Assembly (NCBI GenBank): GCA_914767715.1
Contig: OU612067.1
Span: 3,040,001-3,104,000, forward strand
Origin: Membranipora membranacea
Lineage: Eukaryota; Bryozoa; Gymnolaemata; Cheilostomatida; Membraniporidae
Length of the DNA: 64,000 bases
Direction: 5' to 3'
Position 1 is the first letter of the stretch, and every line of letters starts with the position of its first letter. A program made the position numbers and the translations under genes. The notes beneath the pieces were generated by a model. The model had not been told where the DNA came from. It saw only the letters and a program-made list of their open reading frames with translations, and searched no databases. Shown here piece after piece: positions 47,436-59,400 of the stretch.

Positions 47436-50400
47436 TCAAAAGTCAAATAATTCTCCAACATTTTCACTCTCTTCATTGTTTGATTTGGTAACCGCTGAGG
47501 CGAATGGTGACTTCATGAGGCTCTGTAAGGCAGTGTTTGTGACAGGTGAGTACTTTGGGGTACCCTTAGCCTTTAGCACTGACTTGTGTTGTGGCGTAGC
47601 AGTACCGTACTTAGCATTGAGAGGTGTAGCTGTACGCTCAATTTGTTCAGAGGCAGTACTTATCCTGTCAGGGTTGTACTTCGTTTGTTTTGGCGTTAGG
47701 GAGCTATGGTTGACGGTTGTAGGTGTTGTCGGTTGGTGCAGTGTTGTCCCTTCACCCCTACCAGCATACACTGACATGCTGCCCTCAGACACTGCGAGTT
47801 TCTGTGGACTTATCACAGAGAGAATGTTCAGTTTGGGAGAGTTGAGATGTTGTTTACTTGGAGTTGTCCTTGAGTCAATGAGCCCAGGTGATCTACCTGG
47901 TGATCGGTGAGTTCTGGGAGATTTGCGTATACTGTAAGGGGACGTCAGTAGCGCCTTCCCACTTTGTGAATGTTTACTTGGAGAGAAGAGTTTCTCTATT
48001 AGCTGATTGGATGACTGGTTATCCTTTAGTAGTATACCACATCTCTCTAACTGAGGAAACGTGATCTCTTCTTCTGCCACAGCACCAGTGCTACCTGTCA
48101 ATGAAGTCTTACCGACATCTACAATGAGATACGATCAAAATGTCAAAACTCAGGCCACTCCGAGTTCTCTACCTCCACATGTTTCAGGCATCATTGTAAT
48201 GTAAGCATGACAGGAAACTGGAAAATCATATCACAGAGTAAGGATATACAGAGGGGACACTTCAATGATCGTTATAGTGCCTGCGGTTTTTGATGCAGTG
48301 GGGGAAAACCATGAATCTGGCCACCTGCTAATTTCAATAATTATATAAGTTACAATGTAAATATTCGAACCAGATATAACTACTTTTGATGGGTCATAAT
48401 TAATTCTGTATTTATCCTAACGACTGATTTCCAACTTTTTTGGAATGTCCAACCTTCAACCTATACACCATATTGTTGTCATGTTTTGCTAGAATACATA
48501 GGAGGCTATGAGTAATCCAGGTTTTTTAAAATGAGTTTTCTCATACTGATTTACATGTGAAAATTGACAGATGGCTGGTCATCAAAATTAGGGAATGCCC
48601 GTGTACTGACCCAAAGCTTGTAAATCTATATGAGATAACTCATTTTAACAACCCACATAACTCATAGCCTATGTATTCTAGCAAAAAATGACAATAATAT
48701 GGTGCATAGCTTGATTTTTCCTCCACTGCATCAAACACCGCAGGCACTATATCGATCATTGAAGTGTCCCCTCTGTAATCCTTACTCTGTGATCATATGT
48801 GTCGCCTTGTATAAACCAGCTTCTCAAACGCACAAATGTGCAGTCTGAATTGAGTTCAATATGACCACTTTTTCTACGCATCTATTCAGACAGCTTCTAC
48901 GCTGTTTCTTCTCGGCAGCATATACACCAAGCTTTTTCTGACAGTTAATGAAATCTTTGGACCTACCTGTAGATAAGTGGGGATCTGTCCCTCTCTTCCT
49001 TGATTGAAAGTTCAGCCTCTTAGGTGAAGGTGACGCTTGTACAGGGAGTGTAGCCTCTTCCTGTAGAGAAAGTTCAAATGACAAATCAAAATTTTAGTCA
49101 GGTGTGAACGATCAGCATCACACTACAATCTGTATCACACATCTGTACTACCTTCATAGGGTGTACATAACTATGGTCAGAGTGGCTTCTTTAAAACCAA
49201 TCTGCAAGGCCAGGGTGGTGTTTGAAAACCTGAGGCTGTCAGCTTCCAAAGCCTAGAGGGGCTTCTAAATCAGGGTAAGACACTACCTCTAGGCTCTACT
49301 CCCTTTTACATGTAACTGTGTTTCAAAAGATCTTCTTAGCCCTGATCCCCTCAGAGATATATAAAAGCCAGAGCTGAAAAGGGCCGAATTAGTAACAAAC
49401 AACTAGCCTAAAATGTAGTTTCTATTCTATGGTTTTTAAGAAAGTCCTGGAACCTGATAAAGACATATCTGTCCGTAACAGAACCAGCTGACTCTAGCAC
49501 CCACCTGACTGAACGAGGAGAGTACACCTCCATGAGCGAACTGACACATCTTCTGCTGACTGGGAGATATGGCTAAGGAGTGTAGAGGGGACTTCCTGCT
49601 TCTCTTGGGAGTTGGTGTACCACAGAAACATCTCTGTGTGCTTCCAGCGGACTTAGTCGGTGTGCTCAGAATCTGAACATCGATAGGAAACCAAGTGTGA
49701 GCAAAACAGAGCTTGGTTAATTTTTTTATTTTCGAAAATTTATTGGCTCAAATTTAATTCCTGTTTTTCAAAATCATGTTTGTCATATATGTATAACAGA
49801 CACGTAACAAGGAGAAACATCAGCCTCAGTGAGTATGATGAACTAGCACTAAATGAGCAGAGACTTCTTAGCAGGTAAAATACTACCTTGTAGTCTGAAA
49901 GAACATCATACAAACATCCAAAAATTATTAAGGTGTCACTCACCAACTGATCAGTTCTGGATAGTTTTCGTTTCCTAGGGTGAGTTGTAACACCAGCCTC
50001 GTATCTACTGGTAGGACCTTCCGTGCTTTGACTAACTGTAGGTTTGTCGACAGTGTTAGTTAGTTTGCAGGGTGTGTGCTGATGTTTTTGTCTGTCTGGT
50101 GATGTGAACACATTCTCTACTTGCTGTGATGGAGTTAATGAAGCCGATAATCCTTTGCGAGGAGTTACTCTTCGGGGCGTACGCCTAAGGGGTGTGCCAG
50201 GTGACGCCTTCTCTGGGGTTTCACAGACTGTGTATGATTTGTGAGGAGTTACTGGTGCCACTAAATTAACACCTCCAATTCTATCCGGATGGCTAGCCAG
50301 TGATCTCTCTTGTTGGCTTGTACTCGTGGTTTTGGTGGTAGACCTAGTGGTCGGAGACATGAAGAGTTTCTTTTTTGGCTGAGGTTTGACAGTATCATGA

Positions 50401-53400
50401 CCGTCGCCCACTAAGGCATGCTGAGTCATTGAAGCTGACTTTCTGTATTTGGATTTGCGTGTGATGTCCACTGTTTTAGACGGTGATTCGTTTTTAGGAG
50501 ATAGCCTCGATGCAACCTATTAAAGAAATGGATCCTTCGTCATTCGCAAATATCAAAACTAATAATGTTAATGGCAGAGTTATCCTCTTACTTTGCAGGT
50601 TAAGACAACTCTCAAAAATTCATACCAACATTTTTGTGTGAGCGGCCGGTAGACTTAATAAGAAAATTAGGCAGGACACTTTATACAGCTCATGTGAGGC
50701 ATTAAATTTTTTGTGACGATATGACACTAAATTATGTAGCAGCAATGATGCCATCATTGATCTATAGCCACACTCGAGGTTTTTTGTTGATTTGCAATTT
50801 CCAGACCCAAAAAGCACATGAATTTGTTGAGTTATCAATAAAAAACCTGATACATTGTATATGGACGGCAAGCCAATGATAACACAAATGCTAACACACA
50901 ATTCAAAGGGTGTAACGTCTCCCGCTATGAAATGCCTCAGGGCCTCAATGCTAGTGCTCCTTGCAGTGTCCTGTCTAGGATAATTATTAAGTCAATGATG
51001 CAGCCCCAATTCTCACCTCGTTAGCCTATTCAATAGATCTTGCAAATAATTTTTGAAACCTTAAACCAATATACAGCAAAGAAGATGTCTGGTTAAGTAC
51101 ATAAGCACGGAAAAAGAGAAGGAATTCTGTTTATTTTGAGCACTAATTTTACTAAAGTTACTTACCCTATTCATTGGTTGAGAGAGTGCTTGTTTAAATA
51201 TTAGCTGAGTTATCCTCCTTGGACTACACTTTACTCCCAGAGTGTTAGTCTTCATCCTCGTCTCAAGCTTCTCAAGCTTCTCTATATTCCTCGACTTTGA
51301 TCTCTCCATGTCATAAAATGACTTCCTTCTGTTAAACCTCCTCCTCCCGCTAGACGCTACAAAAATATTGAGAATTATAATTTTGAATCACATTGTTCCA
51401 TTCAAGCAATCAAAATTTGCAATTTGAAAAGAGCTTTTGTCTCTTGAGTTGGGTAACAGAGTTTGTTTTGGTTTTTAGATGCGAACTCATATTGAATATC
51501 AGTGAGGCAATATGAGGAGGGCGGAATGAAATTGATAGCTTCCATAATAACATCATTCATAATTGGTGATATCCCTGGTATGATCTGTCTGTCAATTCAT
51601 TGGTGGACCAATCAGGGTCTTTCAATTAGGAAGAGGGATGCTTTACTAAAGCAAGTTATCACTCTCAAATCGCTCAAATTATCACTCACTTGGTCTTTCA
51701 ATTAGACAAATTTGTTCCCAAATCGCTCGCTCAGAATGTTTATAGTTCCATCATTGACCAAGTGATTTGAAAGCGAGAGCCTAGCAGGTATCACTCATTA
51801 TCTGATTGATGACCCCCTGGATCCTAATTGTTAGACATATGGCTGTACTGCTGGCTACTGATGAGAAAGGGAATTCAATTATACAGGGATGCTGTACAAG
51901 GGAAGAAGAGCTAATTTGCATCTTGCCCAAACATTCCAGACACCCCCAGCCCCTCCACCATCCAGACACCCCCAGCCCCTCCACCATCCTTGTACTTCCC
52001 TCCCTGCTCACCACCCTCTGTGCTCATCTTTTCCCCTGCTTTCAACTCTCATACCCTCACCCCATGAGTCTTTCATCTTCACACGTTCCCACATGTGCCT
52101 ACAGCAGTGAGATCAAATGGCGCTAGGAGTTGTCCCCTTTTGTACCAAGTAATTATCTCAATATGGCTATAATGTCACTGAATAAGCCCTGTTTGTGGTC
52201 AAATAGGCTTTTGACAGCTTGCACAAATATATACCGGACACATTGGTGAAAAGGACCAGGTGGCGCCATGGGTTGCTGGGCAGAATAGACCAGTTTCAAT
52301 TACCTGTGAAGTTTATAAGTAACCCACTAGACTAAGCTGGCCCTTAGACGGAGTGTACGCATAAAGTGTGCCTTTATATGCTAAGTTACGTATATTATAT
52401 AAACTTATACTTATATTATATTGATTAGCTGTTTCCTATGTTGGTATCACGTGATCAGTAATCAGTCAATTGTGACGATCAATAAAACAGAGGTAGTGAT
52501 TGTGATACGGTGTTGCTGTTGTTGCTAATTGAATTCTTCAGGGGTCAAACCATCGAAACCAGGAAACGAATTACCATACATCTGAAGCTCAATAACAGCT
52601 ATCAATTCCCAACCTCAACCTACAAAATGAGATACTCCTCCTACTGCCCTGTTACCAGCTAGCGATTAAAGGAGCCTGCACTAATCCCATAGTGCATACC
52701 TAGAGTAAGCATAGAACTAGGGCTAATAATCTTGAATTACATTATAACCATTCATTGGTCAGATGTTGTTTTAAGAATTTTCTGATAGGCTGAGAGCATA
52801 ACAACAAATGGATTTATAACAAATCTATTACCAACTTGACTTTTTCTAGCTAGATCTAGGTGCAGGCTTAGTCTAAGGGTTACTTCGCGAATTGTGATAT
52901 ATTTGTGTCTGCTGAATCAGGGTGGTAGGTACCTGGATTCAACCCACCCTGGGCGCCACCCAGCACCATTTTTCTCTTAGATTTGAATATCAATCACAAA
53001 ACTAGAGCCATTCTTTCCTCACAACAATATGATGGCAATAAACCGCCCTATGCTATGTCGATATCATTGGGTGTGCCAGAACATTGAGACAGATCATATC
53101 CGGTCTCAACTAAAATACTTCTGTGAAATTATCATACAGATTTCTATGATGTGACAACAGACAAGAGTTGTTGAGTTAGAGTATAGAGCGTGGAAAAAGT
53201 TGAACTTTACACCAGAGTGAAGATGATATTTTACACTAGCAGTGGATGAATCGAGGTAATTTTGCTGAGACGATTACACTTATAGGCCAGAAGCAGCTAT
53301 AGCATAAGTTGTTATGGCATGGACAATATTTGATGGCAGGTTATTGATCACGTTTTATACTTCATTGGTGTATGTTCTGTGAAATTCACTGGGTGTACCC

Positions 53401-56400
53401 AGTTGTTGTGGTCATATTTAGAAATTAAAAGGCGTTTTGTTTTGGCATTATATGTGTGGGGAAATAACTCCTATTCTGTGTAGTCTAACTAATCTAATCA
53501 TCAGGGAATTCCAGGTTGGAATTGCATTGTGGGATTTGTTGACAGGGCAATTAATTCACGAATCAAACTTGTAGTGAAGTCTGCTCGTATCAGACCAGCA
53601 CAAATTGAAAAATTTCAATTAAATTATGTCAAACTTCTTATGGGACTAGTATAATATTGTATGGTCTTAAGACCACTGTCTTGGGGCAATTACCAACAAC
53701 ATTTTTGATGTTTCAATTGCCTCTTATGTCATTATTCGGCTGGATATCTTTTGCATAACACATGAGCAAAGTGTTCAATGAGTGCCTCACTTTTCAGCAA
53801 AAAAACCCAACTGTCAGAGTCTGAAAAATTAGATATGCCAGCTTCGCATACTTTCCTAACATGCTAATGACATATGTGGGATATGTGGTAGCGCTGTCTC
53901 TCACCAACCACCTCATGCAATGATAAAACATATACAATGTAGAACCCAGGACTGTAGTCTTGACTTGTGTCAACTGCATCAAACTCTTGACTTCCCACTA
54001 ATCACATATCGATAGTGTGAATATTTGGGATATGCAGTAGTGCTGCGGCTGACCTCTTTAACTGGGTACACACTTTTTTCCTAGATCATATTTGTCTCAC
54101 GTCTAGGCTGCTTTTTGTCTTGTTCTCATTGAGATTCAGTGCTGTCGCTGACCACCTTTTAAAATGATGGGATAGAATACTTGTTAAAATCATACATATA
54201 GTCGTGGTTCCTGCTGACCATATTAATCACTTAACATTTCACTTACCTTACCGATTGTGAAGAAAATTGCAGGTATGCTGCCGCGCTGCTGCTGACATGA
54301 TTGGTACAACCGGGTACACTCTCAGCTTTAGATTCAGCACTTTGTTCTACCCTAGATATACCCTTGTTTAAAACTCATAACATTTCACTTATTATAAGCG
54401 ATTTTGAGAAAAATTGCGATATGCTGCCGCGCTGCCGATCTTCCGCTGACATGATTGCTACGACTGGGTACACTACACCAAGTTTGGTCCATTTGCCTGC
54501 ATTCCGAGTGGCTTCCAATCCACGCGGCGTGACCAGTGGATCGGAAGCAACAGGCATGCAGGCAATTGGATCAAACTTATTCTAGGTTACACCCTTATTT
54601 CTTTATATTCAGCACGTTATTATACCCTTGAAACACCTTTTATTTAAACTCTTAATATTTCACTCTTTGAAAGCAATTTTTAGAGGAAGTGAGGATATGC
54701 TGCCGTGCTATAATATGCGATCAGTTTCCTGCCATCAAAAATTGTCCGTGCCATTTTTTTATAGAGCAGTTACAGCCAGGCTGCTTCTGGCCTATTAATC
54801 TTTCAATAACTACAAAATCAGTATCGGTATTATTTTTTGCTTACCAATGGCTTCTCCTTATGATCCATTATTTACAACTACTATTACTATTACAATGAGT
54901 CCACAAAGGTAGACAGTACCCTCACCTAGCTATTTAACTAGGATAGTAGTAGCCTCACTCTAGATTCTCTTACACGCACACCATACATTCACGGTATTCT
55001 CCCTCACATCCAACCGGCCGATACAAACAAAGTGTGACTTTTTGAATGACTCGAATTTGAAGTCATAAATATGTTTAAAACGTTCTTTCTTGAACGTACT
55101 AGTCCCCTAGTACGCAATCACAAGCTCTAGACTAGACTAGAACTAGATAGTCATGTAGGAGGTACAATCTTCACATCAAAGCTCAGAATGAGCTATTAAT
55201 GAGATTTTATTATTTGTCTTAGTGTGACAAGGCCAAAAGGACTGGATGGCATCGAGGGTAGCTGGGGCAGAACCCAGATGTTACATGCGGAAGCAGTTTA
55301 TACAACAGCAGAGTATACAACGAATTAACCCTTCGACTAAGCCAGCCCATAGCTGCTTTCACTTTCTAAAATCGTTATATTTTGGAACTGATTTTAAGCC
55401 CTAGAACCATAATAATGTCAACATTGACAAGTAGGATATTGATGTATTTGTCTGAGGTAAACTGGGCAAGACACAGTCTAAATTCAATAGAGTATTTATT
55501 GATTACAGGCAGCTTATATGATCACCATTGACATTAGATCAAGCGCTATGAAAATTTTTGAAGAATGTTTTATTCAATTCAAAGCCAAGTAGGATTTGAT
55601 TAGGAGTTAGGACATCTATGTTAGGTGCCATATGTAACCATATCATGTACACACTCAACCTGAACTGGGACCTATCTGAGGCGATGCTGAGTTATGATGA
55701 TGAGACAATTTAGTAGAAGATAACTGTGAATCAGAACCTGGTACGTGGCCACAGCAGGGAGGGTGGCCACAGACCATTGCAATCATTACTACATGTATCG
55801 TTATAATAACCCTGGTTTTGGGTTGCTCCTGCTGAGCCCAGCTGAGCAAACTAAAGACCTTGAGGGCACGATTTGGTCAGCAAAGTTAAAATACGCTGTG
55901 GGATCTATAGCTCTCAGGGTAACAGAAAGCTTCTGAGATGTATTTTTGTGTTACGGTCCTTACAAACAGGCCAGATCTCCAACGTAACCATTTGACAAAG
56001 CTAGCTCCTGTCAACACACATGACATAGCCTCATATCCTAGAATTTTAAATGGTCTGAAAATCTGAGAGCCAAAGATGAGTGCCAAACTGCAGCCAAATA
56101 GCAATGTTTGACTGCAGGCTTAACTCAATAGTTCGGATCATATAAGTAGGCAACCGACTATTGGTCAGTGTAAGGTGTATGCGGCAAGATAAGGGGAAAC
56201 TCAACTCTCTCGACGGGGTCATTTTGATGCATAGATCTATTTTAAAAACACTGTCATCCATCGTGCTGGCTTAGTCGAAGGGTTACTTCGTACAAGTTTG
56301 ACTTCCCAAATCAACAACCCCTGGCAGTAGGCAGGGAAAAGCCAGACTACCCTCGACGCCATCCAGCACCTTTATTCATCAGTGGCGTTAGAAGGAATAT

Positions 56401-59400
56401 AAACAGGTAGCAATTTGTATTTTGGATGAATAGAAGCCAAGTAAACCATACTACACTCCAAGACATTCGTGACTGGTCACCAATACAGAGAAAAAGAGCA
56501 AATGAGGCCTGACTGGAATGATCAGGGCGAAGAAGTAGGCTAAGGGTCACCACTTCTCGACTCAAAACTTTCTGTAGGCTACAGGGTATTATGGGTTACA
56601 ACTTATGACTAATCCTTCTTACACAGACATGTGATATACAAGGGTTTTACTACTCAGTACTACAGGTGTCCAGGTATACTGTGTTAGTGGTCCTGTACTG
56701 AGTATCATCAATGAAATGAATACCAATATTCTTAGCTGCCCTGACACAACTAAACAGGGGAGGAAAATGAGATTAGTTCCAAGAGCTGAATAATTCAATG
56801 CAAGACCTATTGCAGCTGTAAACTTTCCCATGTTCTAGCTTAGATCTATGCTAAATATATTAAACACTCAATAGTTTTTTTTTATGTTACTTGTCATTAT
56901 TTGCAGTAAGAGGTAGTCTGAGCCCCCCAGACTTTGCCCCCCCCCCCGCCCGTCGGGAAAGTCAGAGGGTATTCTGACCTTTATCGTGCCATAATAAACA
57001 TACTATTACACATATTATATATATTGGTATATTACATATGTTGCCCGAGTCCCCCTTCACTACAATGCCATTAATGCATAGTAGTGGATATAAAAATCAT
57101 CAATGAAATTGAAGTCCATAGCACCAATTCCACAGCAAAATTTACAATCATTCATCTACAGCTGCCCTATATAATGCCCTATATAATTATGTAGTAAGAA
57201 TGGAAACTATATAGTGCAAACTAAAGCAAATATTGTAATCTAAGGCAAGTCAATTTGATTGGCTATCGAGCTCACAATCAATGACTGACGCAATAGCTGA
57301 ATAATATAGTATGCAGATAAATGATCATGTTGTCATTAGATTGCTATGTTCCACATGTGCTGGCTTAGCTAAAGGGTTACTTCGAAACCTTTATTTCACT
57401 ATGGACTATGAATCGTTCCTGGGTGTGTCCCCAGATCAACCCTTAGCGCCACCTGGCACTTTTGTTTCTTTTACCTACAGAGCTATCCCAATATCTTGAC
57501 CTATTTCAATTAAATTCTTCCATTTTCAATATAACAGCCCTATAACTTTATGGCACATGTTCCGTTGGTATAGTAAGTCTATGTCCTTTACTATGTATAT
57601 ACTATATGTTCTATATGTTCAATACTACGTCTATGGTCCAAGCAAGAAGTCGGTCTATGAGGTATGACCGCGTCAGCAAAATTCTTTGCCTCATCTCCTA
57701 GTTGAACAGAAGTAATCAGTTCAATACTTTGGTTATCTTCAATTGCAGTTTCTCCTCTTGATAATTCAGATTGTGTTACATATCAAACATGTCATGCAAT
57801 TTATTGGCTATTGAGCTCCCTGGATAGATCGATGGTGCAATAACTAAGTTAACTTTGTAAGCACTAAATGATTGTACCATTATTAGACTTCCCTGTCACA
57901 CATGTGCTGGCTTAGCTAAAGGGTTACATCGTACCAATTCACTGGAGAATTTCACCTGGGTTTACCCCAGATCACCCTTAGCGCCATCCGGCACTTTTAT
58001 TTCCTTTACCTGCAGAACTTTCCCAATATGTTGATAAAACTTGTCCAACAACTTTCATTCCCTGTTTAACAGCCCTACATTATTGTCTAACATGGGCTGT
58101 TAGTCAAAGCCGTGCAACCTAATAATATTATGAAGTCTAAATCTGACACAGGAGTTGGTCTATGGGGCATAACAGTGGCACCGATATCTCACGTCTCATA
58201 TCCTACTTACAGAAGTAATATATTCTGAATCTTATAGGGAAACAATATATTATGTATTTTTAGTTGTAGCTTATTATATAGGCCTATGGACTATTGCACT
58301 CCATGTACAATTATATCAAACATATCATGTAATTTCATTGGCTATTGAGTGCCCAATCAATGATGCAATAACTAAGTAATCAAGATAAATGGTCGTATAG
58401 CTTTTAGACTGCCCTGTCACACATGTGCTGGCTTAGCTAAAGGGTTACTTCGAAACCACTATTTCCTGCTATGAAATGTTCCTGGGTGTGTCCCCAGATC
58501 AACCCTTAGCGCCACCCGGCACTTTTAATTCTTTTACCTTCACATCTATCCCAATATGTTGACCTATTTTAATTAACTACGTTCATTTCCAATATAACAG
58601 CCCTATATACCTTTATGGCACATGTTCTGCTAATTAGTCGATGGTCTATACTAAGTCTATGGTCCAAGCAAGGAGATGGTCTATGGGGCATGACCAGAGA
58701 CTATAGATATAGACTATAGATATCTATAGTCTCTGGTATGACCACGTCAGCTAAACTCTCACCTCTCACCTCCTGGTTAAACAGAAGTAATCATTTCATT
58801 AATTTTTATTACTTTTTAATAATTTTTATTACTTGTGTATTTTTTCTTTTTCTCTCAGCTTAAGTTTTTTTTTGTTCTGTCACTGCATGAAAAACATTCC
58901 TAAAGATGATTGTAGATTGACAATAAAACTATATATATTTATATAAATATATAAATATATTACATTGAGTATCTTCAAATGCAGTTTCTCCTCTTGATAT
59001 TTCCCAATGTTTTGTGTACATATCTAACATTGAACTCTCTGGATGGATCGATGGTGCGATAATCACCTAAACTTTTTAAGCACTAAATGATTGTACCATT
59101 TTAAGACTTGTGTTTAAGACATATGTTGGCATAGCTAAAGGGTTACATCCTACAGTATACCAATGCACTGGAGAATTTCACCTGGGTATAACCCAGATCA
59201 ACCGGCACTTTTATTTCTTTTACCTGCAGACCTTTCCAAATATGTTGATAAAACTTGTCCAACAACTTTCATTCCCGTGTTAAACGGCCCTACATTATTG
59301 TCTAACATGGGCTGCTAGTCAAAGTCAGTGACCTACTCATGTCTAATATTATTATGAAGTCTACATATGACACAGGAGTTTGTCTATGGGGCATGACAGT

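Larger units (their letters stand above)
51357..53282. other. Intron of the minus-strand gene, part 1
   Basis: No exon recognised. It contains one minus-oriented and one plus-oriented copy of the stem-loop repeat (52258-52345 and 52861-52975) and C-rich simple sequence near 51938-52010 (gacacccccagcccctccac twice). Confidence 0.5.
54798..57229. other. Intron of the minus-strand gene, part 2
   Basis: No exon recognised; short open frames (for example 55655-55849 minus, 56046-56261 minus) have no motif. It holds two SL repeat copies in opposite orientation (55248-55350 and 56258-56370) and a C run with GC-rich flank near 56938-56956. Confidence 0.5.

Noticed and set aside
47476-47910. 144-codon plus-strand open frame
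   Set aside because: It is antisense to the last exon of the minus-strand gene, which has supported splice phases; the plus frame has no motif.
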